Assembly (NCBI GenBank): GCA_036397095.1
Contig: DASWJQ010000023.1
Span: 1-37,499, forward strand
DNA from: DASWJQ01 sp036397095
GTDB taxonomy: Bacteria; Chloroflexota; Anaerolineae; Anaerolineales; E44-bin32
Reading direction: 5' to 3'
DNA length: 37,499 nucleotides
Under the pieces are notes generated by a model. The model had not been told where the DNA came from. It saw nothing but the letters and a program-made list of their open reading frames with translations, and ran no database searches. Positions 7,862-15,332 of the stretch are shown here, one piece after another; the stretch's first letter is position 1, and every line of letters begins with the position of its first letter. The position numbers and the translations under genes were made by a program.

Positions 7862-9571
7862 CTACCCCTTGCGGCCAAACTGCCGTTCGAGCGACTCCAC
7901 CGACAGGTGGATCATCGTTGGCCGTCCATGGGGGCAGGTGCGCGGCGAGGCACATGCCTCCAGGTCGCGCACCAGCTGCCGCTGCTCCTCGAGGGAAAGG
8001 ACCGTGCCGGCTCGCACTGCCGCCCGCTTACAGACCCGGGCCGCAATCAGCGCCTCGGCCTCGGCCGCCAGCGGTGTCTCGTCCTCCTCGAAATCCTCGA
8101 CGACCGTGTGCAAGGCGCGCTCCGGTGAGAGCCGGTCGAGCAGCGACGGAATGGCCCGCACCTGAAAACTCCCGGGGCCAAACGGCTCAACCTCGAATCC
8201 GAGTTCGGCCAGCAGCGGCAGTCGCTCCTCAAGAACGGAGGCGGCGGCAGCTCCGAGTTCGACTACGACCGGCGCCAACAGCCGCTGCGACTCAAGCTTG
8301 CCCTCCCGCTGCGCCCGCATGAAGCGCTCAAACAGCACGCGTTCATGGGCCGCATGCTGGTCGATCAGATACAGCCCGTCAGGACCCTCGGCGACCAGGT
8401 AGGCCGTGCCCACCTGGCCCACCGCCCGCAGCAGCGGCATATCAGCATTGCGCGGCTCCGCCGGCAGCAATCCAGCCGACCGGTCCGGAGCGTCCAGCTC
8501 GGCCAGGTCACGTTGCGCCCAAGCCAGGCCAGGCGTGCCCGGCTCCCCACCCCAGCCAGGCTCCCATGCAAATTCCGGCGGCGGGGCCTCGCGCAGCAAG
8601 GTCGCCCTCACCACCCGTTGTACCAAGGAGAACACGCCCGACGGGTCCTGAAATCTCACCTCCGACTTGGCCGGGTGCACATTGACGTCGACCACTGCCG
8701 GCGGCAGCTCGATGAACAAGACGGCCAGCGGATAGCGGCCAACCATTAATAGACCTTGGTAGGCTTGATGGACGGCGGCCGACAGACTGCCATCCTGGAC
8801 CCAGCGTCCATTCACAAAGAAGGTCAATTGGCCCCGGTTTGAGCGGTGCAGGCTGGGTGGTCCGACGTAACCTGCAACGGACGGCGGCCCCTCCGCTTCC
8901 GGCAGTACGATCATTTGCTGGGCTTGCTCGCTCCCCAGCAGCTCGGCCAGAACGGCCCGCCGGTCGCCAAGGCCGTCCGTCTGCAGGCTTGGCCGGCCAT
9001 CGATTGTCAGTTGGAAGGCAATGGCGGGATAGGTCAACGCATAACGCACGACCAGGTCCTGAATCCTGCGCCGCTCGGTGGCCTCGGTCTTCAGGAACTT
9101 GCGCCGGGCCGGCACGTTGTAAAACAAATCGCGCACCCGAACCAACGTGCCCGGCGGTGCGCCCTCTGCATGAATCTGGCGCCCGCCGCTGGACTCGACG
9201 ACCAGCCGGCGTCCGACGTCTTCGTCACGCGCGCGGGAGATCAGCTCGAAGCGGGAGACGGCTGCGATCGAGGCCAGCGCTTCGCCTCGAAAGCCCAGCG
9301 TCCGGATATCGAACAAGTCATCTCGCACCGCCAGTTTGGAGGTGGCATGCCGTTCGACGGCCAACTCGACGTCCTGGGCCGCGATGCCGGCGCCATCGTC
9401 GGCCACCTCGATCAACCTTTGACCGCCGCCTTGCACGCTGATTTCGATGCGGCGGGCGCCGGCGTCAATGGCGTTTTCCACCAGTTCCTTGACGACGGAG
9501 GCGGGCCGTTCCACTACCTCGCCGGCGGCGATGGCCGAAGCGACTTCGTCTGGCAAGACACGAATGGGCAA
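7862..9571 (-). CDS. mutL: DNA mismatch repair protein MutL, endonuclease type
   Basis: MutL couples mismatch recognition by MutS to strand incision. The N-terminal GHKL ATPase is complete: ELVENAIDAGA, DDGAGI, GFRGEALASI. The transducer domain follows to about residue 330, then a short Pro/Ala-rich linker and the C-terminal dimerisation domain. That domain carries the nuclease metal site DQHA-x2-E-x4-E (Asp404 onward), CKRAAVRAG and CPHGRP, so this is the nicking type found in bacteria lacking MutH. The length of 569 residues is typical. The start is TTG at 9571 with AGGAGA at 9582-9577. No mutS lies in the window. Confidence 0.97.
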   Translation of the reverse strand: MPIRVLPDEVASAIAAGEVVERPASVVKELVENAIDAGARRIEISVQGGGQRLIEVADDGAGIAAQDVELAVERHATSKLAVRDDLFDIRTLGFRGEALASIAAVSRFELISRARDEDVGRRLVVESSGGRQIHAEGAPPGTLVRVRDLFYNVPARRKFLKTEATERRRIQDLVVRYALTYPAIAFQLTIDGRPSLQTDGLGDRRAVLAELLGSEQAQQMIVLPEAEGPPSVAGYVGPPSLHRSNRGQLTFFVNGRWVQDGSLSAAVHQAYQGLLMVGRYPLAVLFIELPPAVVDVNVHPAKSEVRFQDPSGVFSLVQRVVRATLLREAPPPEFAWEPGWGGEPGTPGLAWAQRDLAELDAPDRSAGLLPAEPRNADMPLLRAVGQVGTAYLVAEGPDGLYLIDQHAAHERVLFERFMRAQREGKLESQRLLAPVVVELGAAAASVLEERLPLLAELGFEVEPFGPGSFQVRAIPSLLDRLSPERALHTVVEDFEEDETPLAAEAEALIAARVCKRAAVRAGTVLSLEEQRQLVRDLEACASPRTCPHGRPTMIHLSVESLERQFGRKG

Positions 9572-9601
9572 GTCTGTCTCCTGCGGGTCAGATTGGCTGC
9601 G

Positions 9602-9607
9602 ATTATA
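9602..9607 (-). promoter_or_regulatory. Candidate -10 element of mutL
   Basis: The minus strand has a perfect TATAAT followed by CG, predicting a start near 9595, about 24 nt before the TTG of mutL. The -35 region (ACGGTG or CGGTGT) is poor and overlaps the -35 of the divergent promoter at 9621. Confidence 0.5.
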
Positions 9608-9620
9608 CGCGCCGCCATTG

Positions 9621-9650
9621 TTGACACCGTCTCCAGCCGAACCGTATACT
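9621..9650 (+). promoter_or_regulatory. Promoter of the 9658 operon, predicted leaderless
   Basis: A perfect TTGACA (9621-9626), an 18-base spacer and TATACT (9645-9650). Only seven bases separate the -10 from the ATG at 9658, so the transcript would start at or one base before the start codon. No ribosome-binding site is present. Confidence 0.65.
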
Positions 9651-9657
9651 GCCGGCC

Positions 9658-9942
9658 ATGAACTGGCAAACCGTGATCACCTTGACCGTGATCTTTGCCG
9701 TCACCGCCATCATTCACGCTCGCACGCTGGCACGTCGCCGACGAGGGTTCCTGTTGCTCTGGGCGATTATCGCCTTGCTGGTGCTCCGCTGGGCAAGTTT
9801 TCGCGACGCATGGACGCAAGTTGGCGTCGCCGCTGGCGCCGCGTTCCTTCTCTTGCTGGCCTGGTGGGTGCTCCTCGGGCGGCGGCTCGCCCCACCCGAC
9901 GACAACAACATTCGGGTCTGGACCGAGGAAGACCCCTTCTGA
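9658..9942 (+). CDS. Small membrane protein of unknown function
   Basis: 94 residues, not recognised as a named family. Three hydrophobic stretches are visible, near residues 4-20, 30-45 and 54-72. A cluster of basic residues (about 22-29) after the first helix suggests a cytoplasmic loop, and the tail is polar and acidic. It heads a run of four genes and its stop overlaps the next ATG (TGATG). The strong promoter immediately before the ATG and the overlap support a real gene despite its small size. Confidence 0.7.
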   Translation: MNWQTVITLTVIFAVTAIIHARTLARRRRGFLLLWAIIALLVLRWASFRDAWTQVGVAAGAAFLLLLAWWVLLGRRLAPPDDNNIRVWTEEDPF

Positions 9943-10619
9943 TGGCGCTGCCCGAGATTCTGTTCCTCGACCTGGATGATACGCTCTATCCAAGCGACAG
10001 CGGCGTTTGGCCGGCCATCTCCGAGCGCATCAACCGCTATCTGATCGAAAACCTGCATATCGGCGCCGGACAGGCCGAGCAGCTACGCCGGCACTACTTC
10101 CGCTCGTTTGGCACCACATTGGCCGGGCTCATGGCTGACCACGATATCCAACCAGCCGACTACCTGACGTTCGTCCACGATGTGCCCATCGAAGCATTGA
10201 TCCAGCCGGATCCTGCCTTGACGGCGGCATTGGAGTCATTGCCTCAGCCTAAGTGGATTTTCACCAACGCCAGTCGCCAGCACGCGGCGCGGGTGCTGGC
10301 CGCGCTCGGCCTGACCGATGCGATGCAGGGCATCATCGCCATCGAAGACCTCCAGTACCGGAATAAGCCGGACCTGGTCGCCTACCGGCGAGCGATGACC
10401 CTGGCGCAAGCGGCCGAGGCCGCCGGTTGTCTGCTGGTCGACGATCGCTGGCAGAACCTGGTGCCCGCTCGTCGCCTCGGCATGCGAACGGTGTGGGTCG
10501 GCCCGCGCGCCGCGGACCACGAAGGCGTCGACCACTGGATCCAGCATGTGGGGCAATTGCCGAGGATCCTGGATGACCTGGGGCACGCCAATGGGAGGCT
10601 GGATGCTGGCCGGGATTGA
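9942..10619 (+). CDS. HAD-family phosphatase, pyrimidine 5'-nucleotidase-like
   Basis: 225 residues of the haloacid dehalogenase superfamily. Motif I is DLDDTLYP, with nucleophile Asp10 and acid/base Asp12. Motif II is FTNAS, motif III is the Lys in RNKPD, and motif IV is LLVDDRWQN. The small alpha-helical cap after motif I and the DDTLYP wording resemble the SDT1/pyrimidine 5'-nucleotidase branch, so a nucleotide monophosphate substrate is plausible. Substrate range in this family is broad, so the assignment stops at phosphatase. The start ATG overlaps the previous stop by one base, and the 3' end overlaps the next gene by 17 bp. Confidence 0.85.
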   Translation: MALPEILFLDLDDTLYPSDSGVWPAISERINRYLIENLHIGAGQAEQLRRHYFRSFGTTLAGLMADHDIQPADYLTFVHDVPIEALIQPDPALTAALESLPQPKWIFTNASRQHAARVLAALGLTDAMQGIIAIEDLQYRNKPDLVAYRRAMTLAQAAEAAGCLLVDDRWQNLVPARRLGMRTVWVGPRAADHEGVDHWIQHVGQLPRILDDLGHANGRLDAGRD

Positions 10620-10839
10620 AGGGCGTTGGATTGCCATCTTCATTGTGGCCGCCGTGCTCCTGTTCAACGCCGGCTTGATCTACGGACTGCTCAGCGGCGG
10701 CATCCAGCAGCAGATCGACATGCTGCGGCGGGCGGCCGACCGGGCGCGCCACCCCTGGGCCCACGAGGACAAGGCGCTCGAGGCGCTGCATGAAAAGGCC
10801 AACAGGCTCCGCGGCGTCGATACCAACAATGACGATTGA
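10603..10839 (+). CDS. Small single-pass membrane protein, unknown function
   Basis: 78 residues from ATG at 10603, which has GGGAGG at 10593-10598; an in-frame ATG at 10591 is an alternative. It begins in the last 17 bp of the HAD gene and runs 11 bp into the CoA-transferase gene. One strong hydrophobic helix (about residues 8-28) is followed by a charged amphipathic region, probably cytoplasmic and possibly coiled coil. No family was recognised. The tight overlaps on both sides suggest translational coupling. Confidence 0.6.
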   Translation: MLAGIEGRWIAIFIVAAVLLFNAGLIYGLLSGGIQQQIDMLRRAADRARHPWAHEDKALEALHEKANRLRGVDTNNDD

Positions 10840-11650
10840 CAAACGCGTCAGCATGGCCGCCGCACTGGAGCGCGTCCCGGCTGAAGGCGCGCGGCTCGCC
10901 TTCGGCGGGGTCACCCTGTATCGCCGGCCGCTGGCCTTTGCGCTGGCCTTGCTGGCCAAGCATCAGCATGCCGGCACACCACGCGCTCTTACGTTGATCT
11001 GTTTTACAGCCGGCCTGGAGAGCGACCTGCTGGTCGGCCAGGGGATGGTGGAAACAGTGCGTTCGTGCTACTTCGGGCTGGAAGCGTTCGGCTTGGCGCC
11101 GCACTTCACCAAGGCCGCCGGGGAGGGCTCGATCCAGGTCACCGAAGAGTCGGAGGCCAGCCTGGCCAGCGGACTGCGGGCGGCCATGGCCGGTGTCGGT
11201 TTCCTGCCGTCCCTCGCGTGGCAAGGCACCGATCTGCTCAAACTGCGCCCAGATGTCAAGACGGTTGTTGATCCGTACAGCGGTGAGGAACTAACCGCCT
11301 TCCCAGCGCTCGAGATCGACGTCGCCGTGATCCATGCCCTCGAGGCCGACCCGGAGGGCAACGCTGTAATTGGCGGCAACCAGGGCGTGGATGCCGAACT
11401 GGCCCTGGTGGCCGAGCAAGTGATCGTAACCGCCGAGCGGATCGTGCCAGCGCTCGATCGGGCGGACCTGATCTCACCGGCGATTGACGCCGTCGTCGAG
11501 GCCCCCAATGGCGCCTGGCCGACGTCCTGTCACCCTTTGTACCCACTCGACGGCCAGGCACTGCTCGACTACCTGGAAGCCATTGGCACGGAAGGGTACA
11601 GGGAACTACTGGTCGCCTGGCAAGCGCGGCACAATCTCGCTGGGGCCTAG
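10829..11650 (+). CDS. CoA-transferase family I, subunit A-like protein
   Basis: 273 residues resembling the alpha subunit of glutaconate CoA-transferase and IpdA-type proteins: an FGGVTLYRRPLAFALAL start, a LICFTAGLESDLLVGQG segment and an EIDVAVIHALEADPEGNAVIGG core. In this family the catalytic Glu that forms the CoA thioester is normally on the beta subunit, and no beta subunit lies next to this gene. It may pair with one encoded elsewhere, or have another role. The start ATG at 10829 lies inside the previous gene (11-bp overlap), so it is probably translated by coupling. Substrate unknown. Confidence 0.75.
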   Translation: MTIDKRVSMAAALERVPAEGARLAFGGVTLYRRPLAFALALLAKHQHAGTPRALTLICFTAGLESDLLVGQGMVETVRSCYFGLEAFGLAPHFTKAAGEGSIQVTEESEASLASGLRAAMAGVGFLPSLAWQGTDLLKLRPDVKTVVDPYSGEELTAFPALEIDVAVIHALEADPEGNAVIGGNQGVDAELALVAEQVIVTAERIVPALDRADLISPAIDAVVEAPNGAWPTSCHPLYPLDGQALLDYLEAIGTEGYRELLVAWQARHNLAGA

Positions 11651-11719
11651 AACCAAACAGCGTGACCGGCGCTGGATGCGGGACGCAGGGTTTGGAGCAC
11701 TGGGCGGACCCGCTGAGAG

Positions 11720-11870
11720 GCTAGCTCCTGGTAGCTAGCTGCGAAGGGAGATAACTGCTAGACACAAACTCCTGACCAATTCCGATCAGGTTCGTGCCTT
11801 TCCAATTCGTAGTCTCTTTGTGGTGTCCGCGCTTGGCGTCATCAGACCACCCTGCGCTAATCTCCCCTTC
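11720..11870 (+). ncRNA. Candidate structured RNA domain before the ctpA-like gene
   Basis: The gap 11651-11927 (277 bp) has no credible gene but folds well on paper. GCTAGCT (11720-11726) and AGCTAGC (11733-11739) form a perfect 7-bp hairpin. GAAGGGAGAT (11743-11752) pairs over a distance with ATCTCCCCTTC (11860-11870), one bulged C, enclosing about 107 nt. Inside, GACAC (11761-11765) pairs with GTGTC (11823-11827), and CCTGA (11771-11775) with TCAGG (11786-11790). CCAATTC occurs twice (11776 and 11802). Neither strand has a U-tract or clear promoter, and the strand is unknown. No known RNA family was recognised. It may be an independent RNA or the leader of the protease gene. Confidence 0.35.
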
Positions 11871-11927
11871 ATACTTGTATGGTATGTTTCCCCCCACTTG
11901 GCTCGAGCGAACGAGAGGCGTGGGTAG

Positions 11928-13193
11928 GTGAGCAGACCGAAGGCTCTTGTCGTTATCGTTGGCGTGTTGGCGGGTCTGATTCTATCGGCCGGTTTGGTCG
12001 GGGCGGGCGTGGCCATCGGCCAGGCCCTGCCTGCGCTGAATCTGGGGGACAGTGCCATCTTGCCGACCCTGCCGGCCATCGGCTCGCCAGCGCAGGATGC
12101 CGAGCCTTCCCCTAGCGCCACCCCCATTGACACCGACGAGCTTTTTGCACCCTTCTGGGACGCCTGGCGCATTGTCCATGAGGACTACGTCGACCAAGTC
12201 AACGACATCGAGCTTATGCGCGGTGCCATCCGCGGGATGCTGGAAGCCCTGGGCGACCCGCACACCGGCTACATGGATCCTGATGAGTTTCAGCAAGCGA
12301 ATATCCCCTTGGAAGGGACCTACGAAGGCATCGGGGCTTGGGTCGACTCAGAAGCCGACTACCTGACAATCATCGCGCCGATGCCCGACTCACCGGCCGA
12401 AGAGGCCGGCCTGGAACCGGGCGACGAGATTATCGCCGTCGATGGTGAAGACATGACCGGCCTGGAAGGCAATCAGGTCATCCGGCGGGTGATGGGCCCT
12501 GCCGGATCAACCGTCACACTGACCATTCGGCGCGAGAGTGAATCCGAGCCATTTGATGTGGACGTCACCCGCCGCGAAATTGAGGTACCCAGTGTCGAAA
12601 GCGAGCTGCGGGATGACGGAATTGCTTACGTCCGCCTCTACAACTTTGGGGAGGACACGACCCGCGATCTACGCAGCGCACTCGAGGAGTTGATGGCCCA
12701 GGATCCGACGGGGCTGATCCTCGACCTGCGTGGCAATGGCGGCGGCTACCTGGGGTCGGCCGTCAACGTCTCGTCGGAATTCCTGGACGGCGGACTTGTG
12801 CTCACGGAGCGATTCGGTGATGGCAGTGAGCAAACCTATGAGGCCCGGGACGGAGGGCTGGCCGCCAACATACCGCTGGCGGTGCTGATTAACGGCGGAT
12901 CGGCTTCGGCCTCCGAGATTGTGGCGGGCGCCATCCAGGATCGCGGGCGCGGCCTGCTGGTCGGGGAGACCTCATTTGGCAAGGGTTCGGTGCAGAACTG
13001 GATACCGCTGGCCGGCGATGCCGGCGCGGTTCGGGTGACGATCGCCCGTTGGTATACACCCAACGGACGCCAGATCGCCGACGAGGGGCTGACGCCGGAT
13101 GTGGCGGTAGAAATGACCGAGGAAGACATCGAAGCCGAACGGGATCCGCAACTGGCAGAAGCCGTGCGGATCCTGTTGGAAGGCGATAGCTAG
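11928..13193 (+). CDS. C-terminal processing serine protease, S41 family
   Basis: 421 residues. An N-terminal hydrophobic segment (about 6-30) should act as signal peptide or anchor and put the enzyme outside the membrane. A helical region (about 65-120) leads to a PDZ domain (about 125-215) with the PMPDSPAEEAGLEPGDEIIAV pattern. The peptidase core has the Ser-Lys dyad: Ser327 in GGSASASE and Lys352 in FGKGSVQ, exactly 25 residues apart as in CtpA/CtpB. Such enzymes trim exported proteins from the C-terminus. The start is GTG at 11928. It is followed by a metallopeptidase and HtrA on the same strand, an envelope proteolysis cluster. Confidence 0.93.
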   Translation: MSRPKALVVIVGVLAGLILSAGLVGAGVAIGQALPALNLGDSAILPTLPAIGSPAQDAEPSPSATPIDTDELFAPFWDAWRIVHEDYVDQVNDIELMRGAIRGMLEALGDPHTGYMDPDEFQQANIPLEGTYEGIGAWVDSEADYLTIIAPMPDSPAEEAGLEPGDEIIAVDGEDMTGLEGNQVIRRVMGPAGSTVTLTIRRESESEPFDVDVTRREIEVPSVESELRDDGIAYVRLYNFGEDTTRDLRSALEELMAQDPTGLILDLRGNGGGYLGSAVNVSSEFLDGGLVLTERFGDGSEQTYEARDGGLAANIPLAVLINGGSASASEIVAGAIQDRGRGLLVGETSFGKGSVQNWIPLAGDAGAVRVTIARWYTPNGRQIADEGLTPDVAVEMTEEDIEAERDPQLAEAVRILLEGDS

Positions 13194-13229
13194 CCGCCGG
13201 CACCCCCGGCGCACAGTACGGAGGTTGGT

Positions 13230-13949
13230 ATGTTCTTCTGGGATACGACCTACATCCTATACATGCTGCCAGGCATTTTGCTGACCTTGTTGGCCCAATT
13301 GTGGGTCAACTCGACCTACAACAAGTGGAGCAAGGTGGCCAGCAGCGCCGCCGTCACCGGTGCCCAGGCCGCCGACCGGCTGCTTGGACTTATCGGGATG
13401 CCTGGGGTGTCTGTCGAGCCGGCGCAGGGCCGGCTGGGGGATCACTATGACCCGCGCACCAAGACCCTCAGGCTGTCCCCCGGGGTCGGCAATGGCCAAT
13501 CGGTGGCCGCGCTGGCGATCACTGCCCACGAAATCGGTCACGCCCAACAAGACGCCGAGGGCTACGGACCGATGCGCCTGCGCTCGGCACTTGTGCCGGC
13601 GGTCAACATAGGCTCGAATCTCGGTATCTGGATGATCCTCGGTGGCCTCTTGCTCCAATCCTTCCTTGGGACCCAGCTTGCCACCCAAATCGCCTGGCTT
13701 GGCGTCATCTTCTTTGCCAGCGGAGCCGTCTTTGCCCTGGCGACCCTGCCGGTCGAACTGGACGCCTCCCGCCGGGCCCATGAGCTGCTCCAGCGTTCGG
13801 GCCTGCTGACGGCTCGGCGCGAGCAAGATGGTGCCCGCTCGGTGCTGCGCGCAGCCGCCTTCACGTACGTTGCTGGACTGGCGGCAGCCATCCTTCAGCT
13901 GCTGTACTTTGTGTCGATTGTTGGCGGGGTAGGACGGCGCCGGTCGTAA
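13230..13949 (+). CDS. Membrane zinc metallopeptidase, YugP-like
   Basis: 239 residues. The N-terminus is hydrophobic (YILYMLPGILLTLLAQLWV), the zinc motif HEIGH is at 100-104 in ITAHEIGHAQQD, and further helices lie near 125-145, 150-170 and 210-230. The whole plan matches the YugP/COG2738 family of integral membrane zinc peptidases, whose substrates are unknown. A good CGGAGG ribosome site lies before the ATG. It sits 36 bp after the S41 protease and 32 bp before HtrA, so the three are probably transcribed together. Confidence 0.9.
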   Translation: MFFWDTTYILYMLPGILLTLLAQLWVNSTYNKWSKVASSAAVTGAQAADRLLGLIGMPGVSVEPAQGRLGDHYDPRTKTLRLSPGVGNGQSVAALAITAHEIGHAQQDAEGYGPMRLRSALVPAVNIGSNLGIWMILGGLLLQSFLGTQLATQIAWLGVIFFASGAVFALATLPVELDASRRAHELLQRSGLLTARREQDGARSVLRAAAFTYVAGLAAAILQLLYFVSIVGGVGRRRS

Positions 13950-13981
13950 GACCCGCCCGCGCGACGGGAGGTCAAGGACAC

Positions 13982-15157
13982 ATGATGTCGGACAACCCAC
14001 CACCCGTGCCGACGGAGGCCAAGCCCGGCGGCGTTGGCGACACTGCTTGCCGTCCATGGCTGCTGATGTTTGCCCTGGCCCTGGTCGGCGCCCTGCTCGG
14101 AACGTTGATCGGTGGAGGCGTCGTCTACCTGGCACTGCAGCGAACGGCAACGACGGAGTCGCTCGTGCTGGCCCCAACCGAAAGCCCCCCGCTGCAATCC
14201 CCGACAATGCCCCCACCGGTGGGGCCCGTCGGAGGGATGTCGGTTGTCGACGCCGTCCAGCGGGTAGGACCGTCGGTGGTCACGGTCATCAACCAATTGA
14301 CGCCGACTGCCAGCGGCCGCGGCTCCGGCATCATCATCAGCGACCAGGGTCATATCCTCACCAACAACCACGTGGTCGAGGGCGCCGGCGATCTGACCAT
14401 TGTGCTGGCGGATGGCAGCGAGCTCCCTGCAGTCCTGGTGGGAACCGACGTCTTCACCGATCTGGCAGTCCTTCAGGCCCAAAGAGACGTACCTCCTGCC
14501 GTCGCCTGGGGCAACTCAGACGAACTGCTCCCCGGGGAAACCGTCGTGGCCATCGGCTCCCCCTTGGGTGACTTCGTCAACACGGTCACGGCAGGCGTTG
14601 TTAGCGCCGTCGGCCGATCGATCGAGACCGGTCAGGGCTTTCAACTCGTCGACCTGATTCAGACCGATGCCGCCATCAACCAGGGCAACTCGGGTGGTCC
14701 CCTCATCAACCTGGCGGGCCAGGTGGTTGGCATCAACGCCTTGATCGTCCGCGGCTCCGGCAGCGGCGCGGTCGCCGAGGGTTTGGGCTTCGCCATCCCA
14801 AGCAACACCGCCCGGGCCGTCGCCAATCAGTTGATTGAGTCCGGCGTTGTGGCCCGCCCCTACTTGGGCATCGAGTGGCGCTGGATTACCCCGCAAGTAG
14901 CCGCCACCTTTGGGCTGGCCGTTGACTACGGCGCCTTTGTCACCAGCGTCGTGGCCGACTCGCCGGCGGCCGAGGCCGGCCTGCTGCGCGGCGACATCCT
15001 GATTGGCCTGGGCGAACTCACCCTGGATGCCGACCAGCCGTTCATCAACGCCCTTTACGAATACGAGCCGGGACAGGTTATCGCCGTTGAGATCATCCGC
15101 GATAGCGAGCAGCTTCAGCTTGAGGTCCAACTCGGCCAGCGCGGCGGCAACGGCTGA
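13982..15157 (+). CDS. HtrA/DegP-like serine protease with PDZ domain
   Basis: 391 residues. A cytoplasmic stub (about 1-25) with Pro-rich start, one membrane anchor (26-50), a Pro/Ser/Thr linker (about 55-80), then a trypsin-fold domain with catalytic His130 (TNNHVV), Asp160 (FTDLAVL) and Ser237 (GNSGGP). One PDZ domain (about 295-385) follows, with DSPAAEAGLLRGDILIGLG. This is the usual membrane-anchored HtrA layout for degrading misfolded exported proteins. The first ATG is at 13982 and a second one codon later is equally possible. A promoter for mgtE begins 16 bp after the stop. Confidence 0.94.
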   Translation: MMSDNPPPVPTEAKPGGVGDTACRPWLLMFALALVGALLGTLIGGGVVYLALQRTATTESLVLAPTESPPLQSPTMPPPVGPVGGMSVVDAVQRVGPSVVTVINQLTPTASGRGSGIIISDQGHILTNNHVVEGAGDLTIVLADGSELPAVLVGTDVFTDLAVLQAQRDVPPAVAWGNSDELLPGETVVAIGSPLGDFVNTVTAGVVSAVGRSIETGQGFQLVDLIQTDAAINQGNSGGPLINLAGQVVGINALIVRGSGSGAVAEGLGFAIPSNTARAVANQLIESGVVARPYLGIEWRWITPQVAATFGLAVDYGAFVTSVVADSPAAEAGLLRGDILIGLGELTLDADQPFINALYEYEPGQVIAVEIIRDSEQLQLEVQLGQRGGNG

Positions 15158-15172
15158 TTGCTTGGGCTGGCT

Positions 15173-15201
15173 TTGACCGGCCCTCCCGCCAATGCTAGAA
15201 T
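15173..15201 (+). promoter_or_regulatory. Promoter of mgtE
   Basis: TTGACC (15173-15178), a 17-base spacer and TAGAAT (15196-15201), each box one base off consensus, followed by CG. The predicted transcript start is near 15208, giving a leader of about 125 nt. Confidence 0.65.
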
Positions 15202-15207
15202 CGAATT

Positions 15208-15332
15208 CGCGGACGGGTTCGCCCGTCCGTCTTTGTGCAAGCAGGTCGTGCTTCACACCAACCTGGACGGCCGACGGCGCCTGGTGAGCCAGATTGTCCG
15301 GCTGGCGCCAACCACGCTCGGACGGGGTCGAC
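15208..15332 (+). promoter_or_regulatory. Structured mgtE leader with alternative pairing at the ribosome site
   Basis: CGGACGGG (15210-15217), loop TTCG and CCCGTCCG (15222-15229) form a perfect 8-bp hairpin two bases from the predicted 5' end. An exact second copy of CGGACGGG lies at 15319-15326 and overlaps the likely ribosome site (GGGG, five bases before ATG 15333), so the arm at 15222-15229 can pair equally well with either copy. A middle hairpin pairs GGCGCC (15276-15281) with GGCGCC (15304-15309), extended by AGCC/GGCT inside. TCTTTGT follows the first hairpin, so it could also serve as an htrA terminator. It does not resemble the M-box. Confidence 0.45.

Noticed and set aside
11720..11739. 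Hairpin as terminator of the CoA-transferase operon
   Set aside because: No U-rich tail on either strand.
11665..11742. Cyclic-di-GMP riboswitch-like string GGGACGCA followed by GGTAGC
   Set aside because: The remaining conserved positions and the expected P1 stem are absent.
11711..11790. TPP riboswitch-like words (GCTGAGAGG, GCGAAGGGAG; GAACCTGATC on the minus strand)
   Set aside because: The conserved order and the GGATAAT-type segment are missing, and the words fall on different strands.
11795..11870. tRNA-like start on the minus strand (GGGGAGATTAGCGCAGGGTGG)
   Set aside because: No matching acceptor strand, T-arm or anticodon arm at the correct spacing.
15208..15332. M-box (ykoK) Mg2+ riboswitch before mgtE
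   Set aside because: The leader is shorter than the M-box and its conserved segments are not recognisable; kept instead as an unclassified leader.
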